A program made the position numbers and the translations under genes. From assembly GCA_022449565.1 (NCBI GenBank), contig JAKUSA010000013.1, forward strand, positions 1-33,190: 33,190 nucleotides of DNA. The letters are read 5' to 3'. This document shows positions 15,647-22,624 of this stretch, one piece after another; position 1 is the first letter of the stretch, and each line of letters starts with the position of its first letter. The notes beneath the pieces are model-generated. The model made no database searches, was not told the origin of the DNA, and was given only the letters and a program-made list of their open reading frames with translations. This stretch comes from Acidimicrobiales bacterium. Lineage in GTDB: Bacteria > Actinomycetota > Acidimicrobiia > Acidimicrobiales > MedAcidi-G1.

Positions 15647-16840
15647 CTAGAAGTTCCGGGGGAGGCCGAGGCCCCGGCGGGTAATGATGTTCTTCTGGAC
15701 CTCGGAGGTACCACCGCCGATGGTGTCCAGCACCGTGAAGCGGTAGGTCGACTCGGCCCGGCCGTCCATCGGGGCGTCCTCGGTACCGACCCGCAACTGG
15801 GTACCTGGTCCGCCCAGGTCCATGGAGGCGTCGGCCAGCTGCTTGGAAAACTCGGTGGTGAATAACTTGTACTCCGAGGCCTCGACAGTCGGCGGGGACC
15901 CCCCGTCCCGCTCGGCTCTCACTGAGGCGTCGACTACCCGCAGGCCGAGGCCCCGGGCCACCTCAGCGGCCGTGGCCAGTCGGGCCATCCGGGAGCGGAC
16001 CCTCGGATCCTCCCTAACCGGTCGTCCGTCCCGGGTGGCCGTCCGGACGTGGTCAAGGAGCAGGTCGAGCCGCTGTTTGACCGGCGAGAAGGTGAACATG
16101 GTGAAGCGCTCCAGGTCCAGGGCCTCGGAGATGTACCGGAAGCCATGGTTGAGTTGGCCGACCACGTACTCGTCGGCCACGAACACGTCGTCGAAGAAGA
16201 CGTCGTTGGTGACCTCGTCGCCCATGGTCTGGATCCCCTGAACGGTGATCCCCGGATGGTCCATGGGCACCAGGAACAGGGTGATGCCCGAGTGCTTCGG
16301 GGCGTCCGGGTCGGTGCGGGCCCCCACCCAGTACCACTCGGCGAAATGCGCCGAGGTGGTCCAGGTCTTCTGACCGTTGAGGACCCAGCCCCCCTCGGTC
16401 GGAGTCGCCTTCAGCCTCATGGCCGCCGCGTCAGAGCCCGCATCGGGTTCGCTATAGCCGATAGCGAACTCCACCTCGTTGATGAGAATCTTGGGCAGGA
16501 ACTCCTCCTTGAGGAACTCGGAGCCATGGGCGATCAGGGTCTTGCCAATGATGCCGACGCCCTTGCCGATCTGGGGCCCGCCCCGGGCGGCCAGCGCCTC
16601 GTTCAGCAGGTACTCGTAGACCCCCTCTCCCTCCTGGCCACCGTGTTCGGCGGGCCACGTAATGCCCAGCCACCCCTGGTCGCCCAGCTTCCTCATCAGG
16701 GCCCGTCGCTTGGGGGTGTCGACGATCTGGGCCATGTTCTCCCGGGTGAGGTCGAACACCTCTTCGTCGTCGTTGGCGTCGAGAAACGCCTCGACCTCGG
16801 CGGCGAAGGCCCGCTGCTCGGGGGAGAAGTCGAAGTTCAT
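15647..16840 (-). CDS. Acyl-CoA dehydrogenase, catalytic-type subunit
   Basis: A 397-aa FAD enzyme. The start was moved from 16930 to the ATG at 16840 (MNFDFSPEQRAF), where the family begins. Seen: WLGITWPAEHGG, the substrate/FAD-binding IGYSEPDAGSDAAAM, LNGQKTWTTSAH, and the C-terminal IGGGTSEVQKNIITRRGLGLP. The C-terminal glutamate of the MCAD type is Gly here, but EALDLERF (Glu about 244) fits the alternative base position used by isovaleryl-CoA-type and many actinobacterial steroid dehydrogenases. It is therefore probably the active partner of the dehydrogenase at 12343-13452. It sits 19 bp before the racemase-like gene; the 115-bp gap upstream could hold a secondary promoter, but I see no convincing one. 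Confidence 0.92.
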   Translation of the reverse strand: MNFDFSPEQRAFAAEVEAFLDANDDEEVFDLTRENMAQIVDTPKRRALMRKLGDQGWLGITWPAEHGGQEGEGVYEYLLNEALAARGGPQIGKGVGIIGKTLIAHGSEFLKEEFLPKILINEVEFAIGYSEPDAGSDAAAMRLKATPTEGGWVLNGQKTWTTSAHFAEWYWVGARTDPDAPKHSGITLFLVPMDHPGITVQGIQTMGDEVTNDVFFDDVFVADEYVVGQLNHGFRYISEALDLERFTMFTFSPVKQRLDLLLDHVRTATRDGRPVREDPRVRSRMARLATAAEVARGLGLRVVDASVRAERDGGSPPTVEASEYKLFTTEFSKQLADASMDLGGPGTQLRVGTEDAPMDGRAESTYRFTVLDTIGGGTSEVQKNIITRRGLGLPRNF

Positions 16841-16955
16841 CGGCGCTGGGGGTCCGGTCTGGGTCGGCGGGGGCCTCTCGGCGGATCGGTTTCGACCGTA
16901 ACCGAGCGGCTCATGGCACAGCCAGAGCACCGGTCCGGGGGCGGATTAGCGACCA

Positions 16956-18203
16956 TCATGAGATCACCCCGGCGGCCCGTAGTTCGGCCAACTGGTCGGT
17001 GTCGAGGCCGAGTTCGTCAGTGAGGACCTCTCCGGTGTGCTCGCCCACCCAGGGCACCCGGGTCTCGGGGCCCTCGGCGACTCGGGACATCTTGATCGGG
17101 TTGCCGGGCAGCAGCACCGGACCGGGAACCCCGTCGGTTCGGGGCATGGCCACCACCATGTTGCGCTGTTTCAGGTGCGGGTCGGCCACCACCTCGCCCG
17201 AGGTCAGTGCCGGCCCGGCCACCAGGTTCTCGGCGGCCAGGGCCCGGGCCACCTGGTCACGGGTCCGGCCGTCCACCCAGGCCTCGATGGCCGGCAGAAT
17301 CACGTCGGCCAGGTGGCGTCCCCACCCGCTGCGGTCGGCGAATCGGGGATCGGTTCTCCATCCAGGACAACCGACCAGGTCGGCCAGGCGCTCGAACTGG
17401 GCCTCCCGCACGAACTGGAGGACCACGTAGCCGTCGGCACAGCGGACCGGTGTGATCACGAAGGGTGCCGGTTGGGGTTCCCGCTCGATCCCCAACGAGT
17501 GGAAGTTCACCACCAGGTCAACCAGGGCGACTGTCGTATCGAACATGGCCAGGTCGATGTACTGGCCTAGGCCGGTGGCCTCCCGGTGCCGTAGCGCGGC
17601 GAGCACACCTATCACCGCGAAAAGGCCGGCGGTGATATCGGCCACCGCTCCCATCGGGTTCACCACCGGTGGCCCGTCAGCCGGTCGCTTGTAGTCGTAG
17701 ATGCCCGACATGGCCTCGACGATCGAACTGTAGGCCGGCCAGTCCTGGTACGGCGAGTCACCGGTGTTCCCGAATCCGGAGATCGACACCACGATCGCCG
17801 CTGGGTGGGTGGCCTCGATGGGCGGGTAGCCCAGCCCATACCGGGCCATGGTCCCGGCCTTGAAGTTGTCGGCCACCACATCGAAGTTCGGGACCAGTCG
17901 GAGGAACAGGTCACGGCCGGCATCGCTTCGTAGGTCGATGCCCAGGCTCCGCTTGTTGAGGTTGTTCCGGAGGAAGGTGGCGCCCACGGCACGGCCGTCT
18001 GGGTCGGCCATGGCCGGGGTGGCGCCGCGGCCGGACTCCCCGGTGCCCGGAAGTTCTACCTTCACCACGTCAGCGCCCAGTCGGGCCATCAACTGGGTGG
18101 CGAAGGGGAGGGCCTGCATTTGCTCGGCGGCCAGCACCCGGACGCCGTCGAGTGGCTTACCGTGGTCGGCCGCGCCGGGATTGCCGATCTCGCCGAGTTC
18201 CAC
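16956..18203 (-). CDS. Class III CoA transferase (CaiB/BaiF family)
   Basis: A 415-aa protein that would move CoA between carboxylic acids. It starts at GTG. Seen: the N-terminal LDGVRVLAAEQMQALPFATQLMARLGADVVKVE, RNNLNKRSLGIDL, VVADNFKAGTMARYGLGY and the nucleophile region NPMGAVADITAGLFAVIGVLAALRHRE, with Asp about 189 in the formyl-CoA transferase Asp169 position. The C-terminal PWVGEHTGEVLTDELGLDTDQLAELRAAGVI is a textbook family ending. It is the first gene of the minus-strand operon, directly downstream of the palindrome at 18252-18268. It probably loads CoA onto the pathway substrate. Confidence 0.93.
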   Translation of the reverse strand: MELGEIGNPGAADHGKPLDGVRVLAAEQMQALPFATQLMARLGADVVKVELPGTGESGRGATPAMADPDGRAVGATFLRNNLNKRSLGIDLRSDAGRDLFLRLVPNFDVVADNFKAGTMARYGLGYPPIEATHPAAIVVSISGFGNTGDSPYQDWPAYSSIVEAMSGIYDYKRPADGPPVVNPMGAVADITAGLFAVIGVLAALRHREATGLGQYIDLAMFDTTVALVDLVVNFHSLGIEREPQPAPFVITPVRCADGYVVLQFVREAQFERLADLVGCPGWRTDPRFADRSGWGRHLADVILPAIEAWVDGRTRDQVARALAAENLVAGPALTSGEVVADPHLKQRNMVVAMPRTDGVPGPVLLPGNPIKMSRVAEGPETRVPWVGEHTGEVLTDELGLDTDQLAELRAAGVIS

Positions 18204-18251
18204 CGCATGACCCCCGGGTCGGGACTTGAGGGATTCCAGCCTACGATAGTT

Positions 18252-18268
18252 TCTGACGATCCGTCAGA
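18252..18268. promoter_or_regulatory. Perfect palindrome between divergent operons, candidate TetR-type operator
   Basis: TCTGACG-ATC-CGTCAGA is a perfect 7-bp inverted repeat with a 3-bp centre, in the 134-bp gap between the CoA transferase (minus) and the HMGCS-like gene (plus). Its size and symmetry suit a dimeric TetR-family regulator. A TANNNT-like -10 (TATCGT on the minus strand, 18248-18243) lies beside it. I did not find another copy of the same palindrome in the window. Confidence 0.65.
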
Positions 18269-18337
18269 TATTGCGGGGGTGCGGAAAATCGACCGAATCG
18301 CCGGTATCACTCCCACCGGAGGGCCGCACGGGGGACG

Positions 18338-19747
18338 ATGAGCAGCATGCCAACTCGGGGAATCCTCGCCTACGGCGCCTACCTTCCCTACTGGCGCCTG
18401 AACCGCGCCTCGATCGCCGAAGTCACGGGAACCACCGCCGGCCGTGGACACCGTTCGGTCGCCTCATTCGACGAGGACACCACCACCATGGGCGTGGAGG
18501 CGACCCGCACCGCCTTGGCCGGGGGGGCGCCGGCCCCCGAGGCCCTCTGGTTCTCAACCGTCGCCCCCGCATACCTCGACAAGACCAACGCCACGGCCAT
18601 CCACGCCGCCCTCCGTTTCGACGCCGCCATCCCAGCGGTGGACTTCAGCGGCGCCGCCCGCTCGGCCGTGGGCGCCCTCCGGGCGGCCCTCGGTTCCCCG
18701 TCCCGCACCCTTGTGGTGGCCTCCGACCTCCGGGTCGGCCGCTCAGGCGGCTCTGAAGAGTCCGAGGGCGGGGACGCGGCGGTCGCCGTGCTCGTCGGTT
18801 CCGCCGACGAGGGGCCCCTGCTGGCCGAGTACCTGGGCGGCGCGGCGGCCAGCGCCGAGTTCACCGACCGGTGGCGCATCCCGGGCGAGGCCCACTCCCG
18901 CACGTGGGAGGATCGCTTCGGCGAACAGGCCTATGGCCCTTTGGTCGAACGGGCCTGGGCCGATGCGCTCCGGGCCGTGGGACTGGAAGCCGGCGACGTG
19001 GACCGGGCCGTTGTTACCGGACTTCATCGACGGGCCACCGCTCGCTCGGCCGGCGCCCTCGGGGTGGCCGGAGCCGACGACCTGGCCACCGAAGTGGGCA
19101 ACACCGGGGCTGCCCACCCGACCCTTCTGTTGGCCCACCTGCTCGACAGTGCCGAAGCCGACCGTGTGGTGGCCCTGGTCGTCCTGGCCGACGGTTGCGA
19201 TGTTCTGTTGTTCCGCACCACCGGGGCCCTGGGGGCCGGTCGCCCGGCCCGGACGGTGTCGGCCCAACTGGGCCATCGGGCCGATGTTCCCTACGGCCGC
19301 TACCTGGCCTGGCGGGGACTGCTAGATGCCCAAGCGCCCAACCGGCCCGCTCCCAGTCGCACCTCCTCCCCAGCGGCCTTGCGGCGGGCCGACTGGAAAC
19401 TCGGCTTCGTGGGATCCCGGGACACAACCACCGGCATCACCCACCTACCCCCGTCGCGCATTGGCATCTTGGGAGGTGTCGCCGACGACATGGAGGAGGC
19501 CCCTATGGCCGACGCGGTCGGAGAGATAGTCACGGTCACCGTCGACCGCCTGGCTTACTCGCCGAGCCCGCCGGTGGTCTTCGCGGTGGTCGACTTCGAG
19601 GGCGGGGGACGGATGCCCGTCGAGTTGGCCGACGTCGACCCCGATGGGGTGGCCATCGGCGACCCGGTCGAGATGACCTTCCGGCGCCTCAACAGCGCCG
19701 ACGGCATCCACAATTACTTCTGGAAGGCCCGGCCCGTTCGGGCCTGA
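18338..19747 (+). CDS. HMG-CoA synthase-like protein fused to a C-terminal DUF35-type OB-fold, nucleophile Cys missing
   Basis: A 469-aa two-domain protein. Residues 1-330 are thiolase-fold and resemble archaeal-type HMG-CoA synthases: GAYLPYWRL, DEDTTTMGVEA, APAYLDKTNATAIHAAL, a GDAAVAVLVG strand and EVGNTGAAHPTLLLAHLLDSAEADRVV. Residues about 352-469 resemble the DUF35 module (THLPPSR, then an OB-fold: GEIVTVTVDRLAY, VVFAVVDFEGGGRM, GDPVEMTFRR). The synthase nucleophile position (DFSGAARSA, Ala about 107) is not Cys, and the DUF35 zinc-ribbon cysteines are absent; the protein has a single Cys, near 287. It is therefore probably a structural or substrate-channelling partner of the thiolase 16 bp downstream, not a condensing enzyme. 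A second ATG at 18347 is an alternative start. Confidence 0.82.
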   Translation: MSSMPTRGILAYGAYLPYWRLNRASIAEVTGTTAGRGHRSVASFDEDTTTMGVEATRTALAGGAPAPEALWFSTVAPAYLDKTNATAIHAALRFDAAIPAVDFSGAARSAVGALRAALGSPSRTLVVASDLRVGRSGGSEESEGGDAAVAVLVGSADEGPLLAEYLGGAAASAEFTDRWRIPGEAHSRTWEDRFGEQAYGPLVERAWADALRAVGLEAGDVDRAVVTGLHRRATARSAGALGVAGADDLATEVGNTGAAHPTLLLAHLLDSAEADRVVALVVLADGCDVLLFRTTGALGAGRPARTVSAQLGHRADVPYGRYLAWRGLLDAQAPNRPAPSRTSSPAALRRADWKLGFVGSRDTTTGITHLPPSRIGILGGVADDMEEAPMADAVGEIVTVTVDRLAYSPSPPVVFAVVDFEGGGRMPVELADVDPDGVAIGDPVEMTFRRLNSADGIHNYFWKARPVRA

Positions 19748-19763
19748 GCCGGGGAGGACGACC

Positions 19764-20957
19764 ATGGCGTCGCACGGAATCATCGACCGGGTGGCCATCG
19801 TCGGCATGGGCTGCACGCCGTTCGGCGAACGGTGGGGGATGTCCCTGGACGACCTGATTATCGACGCCGCCCAGCCCACCCTGGCCTCGGTCGGGATGGT
19901 GGCCGACGAGGTCGACGCATTCTGGTTCGGGACCTCCCAGTCGGCTGCCTCGGGGATCGCCCTGGCCACCCCGCTCCGCCTGACCGGCAAGCCCGTCACC
20001 CGTGTCGAGAACTATTGCGCCACCGGATCCGAGGCGTTGCGCCAGGCCTGCTACGCGGTGGCCTCCGGGGCCTACGACTCGGCGATGGCCCTTGGCGCCG
20101 AGAAGGTAAAGGACAGCGGCTACCAGGGTCTGAACGCTTTCCCCGTCCCCACCGACGGGACCAACCGGACGCTCACCGCGGCGGCCATGTTCAGCCTAAT
20201 TCTGCCTGCCTACGCCGAGCGCTACGGCGTGGACGAGGACGACCTGCGCTACGCGGCGGCCCGGATCGCCGAGAAGAACCACGCCAACGGGGCCCGCAAC
20301 GACCTGGCCCAGTTCCGACGGGAGGTCTCGGCCGAGGAGGTGTGCGAGATGCCCCCGGTGGCCGGGCGCCTTTCGGTGATGGACTGCGCCGGGGTGGCCG
20401 ACGGTGCGGCGGCGGCCATCGTGGTCCGGGCCGAGGACGCCCACCGCTACACCGACCGACCCCTCTACGTGAAGGCCCTTTCGCTGGTGACCGGCGACAG
20501 CAGCGGTCTGGTAGACCCGGGCTTCGATTTCACCACCCTGCCTGAGTGCGCAGCTGCCGCGGCCGAGGCCTACCGGCAGGCCGGCATTGCCGACCCGAGG
20601 GCCGACCTGGCTATGGCCGAGGTGCACGACTGCTTCACCGTGACCGAGATGGTCCTCATGGAGGACCTGGGTTTTTGCGAGCGGGGTACCGCCTGGCAGG
20701 AGGTTCTGGCCGGTACCTTCGACTTGGACGGCGACCTGCCGGTCAACCCCGACGGGGGGTTGAAGGCCTTCGGCCACCCGGTGGGGGCCAGCGGGCTCCG
20801 CATGTTCTACGAGGCGTGGCTACAACTCCGGGGCGACGCACCCGCCGACCGGTCCATCCCGGCCACCGACCGTACCCGAGCCCTGGTCCACAACCTGGGC
20901 GGCTACCCGGGCGAGATGGTCTCCTTCGTTGGGATCGTGGGCCGGGAACCGGGCTGA
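19764..20957 (+). CDS. SCP2/SCPx-type thiolase (acetyl-CoA acetyltransferase-like)
   Basis: A 397-aa thiolase-fold enzyme. Nucleophile cysteine in VENYCATGSEALRQA (Cys about 85); HDCF motif (His about 289); and AFGHPVGASGL (His about 338). The second cysteine of biosynthetic thiolases (CGG near the end) is replaced by HNLGGYPG, as in SCPx-like and Ltp2-like thiolases and steroid side-chain aldolases. A good Shine-Dalgarno (GGGGAGGA) precedes the ATG. It pairs with the upstream HMGCS-like/OB-fold protein, paralleling archaeal thiolase-HMGCS-DUF35 complexes. It would do the last carbon-carbon cleavage of the pathway, either thiolytic or retro-aldol; sequence cannot decide. It converges on the next gene with 7 bp between stops. 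Confidence 0.9.
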   Translation: MASHGIIDRVAIVGMGCTPFGERWGMSLDDLIIDAAQPTLASVGMVADEVDAFWFGTSQSAASGIALATPLRLTGKPVTRVENYCATGSEALRQACYAVASGAYDSAMALGAEKVKDSGYQGLNAFPVPTDGTNRTLTAAAMFSLILPAYAERYGVDEDDLRYAAARIAEKNHANGARNDLAQFRREVSAEEVCEMPPVAGRLSVMDCAGVADGAAAAIVVRAEDAHRYTDRPLYVKALSLVTGDSSGLVDPGFDFTTLPECAAAAAEAYRQAGIADPRADLAMAEVHDCFTVTEMVLMEDLGFCERGTAWQEVLAGTFDLDGDLPVNPDGGLKAFGHPVGASGLRMFYEAWLQLRGDAPADRSIPATDRTRALVHNLGGYPGEMVSFVGIVGREPG

Positions 20958-20964
20958 GGATGGT

Positions 20965-21666
20965 TCAGGGCGTGACCGTGGCCCAGGCGTCGACCACCGT
21001 CTGGTCGCCGAAGCACTCCAGGCCTTCCCGGCTGCGGTCCCACAGGTAGAGCAGCAGACCCTCGGCGGTCCCCCGCACCGCGGCGTCGCCTTTGGCGTGC
21101 TCCCGGGTCACCCGCAGGCGGCCGTCCACGGCCGAGATCAGCCACTCTCCGTCCCCGTCGGTGCGGTGGAGATGGAGCGAACCGGACGGATACTCCACGG
21201 CGCCGCCCCGGGAGCGGTAGGCCATGCCGACCTCTAGGACCTCGTCGATGCCGTCGACGGCCACCTCGCCATCGATGGGCGACGCCCCGCCGGCAGCCTC
21301 CTCGGCGTCCCACCGGTGGATGGCGTTCTCATGGGCCATCCGTCGAACGAAGAACCCGACGGTCCGGTCGGGCGTCCAGGTCCAGGCTGCCGCCCCTGGG
21401 TCGCTGGCGCCCAGCAGCCCCAGGAGGTGGTCCAACTCCTCGCTTGGCCCTCCCGGTCCGCCGGCGTCCGGCCGGGCCGGTCCGTCGGGGGTCCCGGCGG
21501 CGACCTGGGCGGCCACGAACGACCAGACCATGCTCACGTGGTCCAACAGTTCGGTGTTGGTCCACCCCGGGCAGGCCGACACTGCGGCGGTCGGCGTACT
21601 CTCGGCGGCGAGGATCAGAGCCCGACCCTCCGACTCGGCGACGGCCAGAAGGCTTCCATGGTCCAT
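20965..21666 (-). CDS. Maleylpyruvate isomerase-family (MDMPI/DinB-like) protein
   Basis: A 233-aa protein, distantly related to the one at 10792-11610. The N-terminal bundle has SACPGWTNTELLDHVSMVW (His about 43) and later RMAHENAIHRWDAEEA, matching the metal-binding histidines of the family. The C-terminal SCP2-like part is GSLHLHRTDGDGEWLI...GDAAVRGTAEGLLLYLWDR. It has the mycothiol-dependent transferase fold; the substrate is unknown. It lies on the opposite strand to the thiolase and 34 bp downstream (in its own reading sense) of the PAC2 gene, so it may be the second gene of a PAC2 operon. Confidence 0.85.
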   Translation of the reverse strand: MDHGSLLAVAESEGRALILAAESTPTAAVSACPGWTNTELLDHVSMVWSFVAAQVAAGTPDGPARPDAGGPGGPSEELDHLLGLLGASDPGAAAWTWTPDRTVGFFVRRMAHENAIHRWDAEEAAGGASPIDGEVAVDGIDEVLEVGMAYRSRGGAVEYPSGSLHLHRTDGDGEWLISAVDGRLRVTREHAKGDAAVRGTAEGLLLYLWDRSREGLECFGDQTVVDAWATVTP

Positions 21667-21700
21667 GGTGGTGATTCTGGCCGCCTAGGACCCGGTCCGC

Positions 21701-22588
21701 TCAGTCGGCCTCCGAAGCCGGCCCCTGTTCGCGCAGGAACGCCTCGAACTCGGCAGCCAGGTCATCGCCGGAGGGCAGCATGTTCTCGTTCTCGTCGACC
21801 GTCGCCTCCAGTCTTGCTACGTACTCGCCGATCTCGTCGTCGCTGGCCACCGCGGCGTCGACCTGACGTTGCCAGTCGGCGGCCGGCCCGTCGAGTTCCT
21901 CGTGGCCGGTCTCGATCCCGGTGACCTGTCCGAAGCGTCGGAGCAGGGCTCGGGTGGCCTTGGGGTTTGGCGCGTCGGGCACGTAGTGGGGAACCGACAC
22001 TCGCAAGGAGACCACCGGGATCCCGACTTGGTCGAGGGTGTCGTGGAGGACGCCGACCACCCCGGTGGGACCCTGGTAGGAGGGTTGGTCGAGGCCCAGG
22101 CGGTCGGCCAGGTCCGGGTTGGTGCTGCTCCCGGTGACGGCCAGCGGCCGGCTGTGGGGGCACATGCCGACCATCGACCCCAGGGTCACCACCGATTCCG
22201 CACCGCTGCGCCGCGCCGCTTCGGCCAGGGCTCGGCTGAATGTGGCCCACCGGAGGTGCGGCTCGACGCCGGCCACCACCACGACATCGCGCCGTCCCGG
22301 CGGGGTGTGGACGGCCACCAACGGGTTGCGGGGCCAGGCCAGTCGGCGAACCCCTTCGGCGTCGAAGCTGACCACCGGGCGCTCCTGGGTGAAGTCGAAG
22401 AACGTCTCTGGGTCGATCTCGCCGAGTTCCTCGTGGTCGTGGCGCTCCACCAGCCATTCAACCGCTGCGGTGGCTGAGCCGCAGGCGTCGAACAGCCCCC
22501 GGAAGGCCACCACCAGCAGCGGGCGGTCCAGGTCGGGTTTTGGTCCTGTACCCCAGATCAACTCGTCCACGCCTACAGGATCGCGCAC
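21701..22588 (-). CDS. PAC2-family protein (proteasome assembly chaperone-like)
   Basis: A 295-aa protein of the actinobacterial PAC2 family. Seen: LLVVAFRGLFDACGSATAAVEWL, FFDFTQERPVV, a central VVVVAGVEPHLRW and VVTLGSMVGMCPHSRPLAVTG, GVVGVLHDTLDQVGIPVVSLRVSVPHYVPDAPNPKATRALLRR and an acidic C-terminal helix. The eukaryotic relatives help assemble proteasomes; the bacterial role is not established. The GTG start at 22588 is used; an internal GTG at 22570 is an alternative. It is divergent from the MFS gene with 36 bp between. Confidence 0.88.
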   Translation of the reverse strand: MRDPVGVDELIWGTGPKPDLDRPLLVVAFRGLFDACGSATAAVEWLVERHDHEELGEIDPETFFDFTQERPVVSFDAEGVRRLAWPRNPLVAVHTPPGRRDVVVVAGVEPHLRWATFSRALAEAARRSGAESVVTLGSMVGMCPHSRPLAVTGSSTNPDLADRLGLDQPSYQGPTGVVGVLHDTLDQVGIPVVSLRVSVPHYVPDAPNPKATRALLRRFGQVTGIETGHEELDGPAADWQRQVDAAVASDDEIGEYVARLEATVDENENMLPSGDDLAAEFEAFLREQGPASEAD

Positions 22589-22624
22589 CTCCTGGGTTCC
22601 GGGGGCCTTCCGGGCCGGGAACCT

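Noticed and set aside
16049-17023. A 324-aa plus-strand open frame
   Set aside because: It is antisense to the acyl-CoA dehydrogenase and the spacer upstream of it, with no recognisable motif. It is a shadow of the real minus-strand gene.
12343-18203. Calling the operon a true igr (cholesterol) operon with fadE28/fadE29/chsH1/chsH2 names
   Set aside because: The logic matches, but residue-level orthology cannot be established by eye, and no DUF35-bearing hydratase or linked CYP125 is present. Names were withheld.
18871-19857. A 328-aa plus-strand frame overlapping the HMGCS-like and thiolase genes
   Set aside because: It is Arg/Gly/Pro-rich, overlaps two well-supported genes in another phase and carries no motif.
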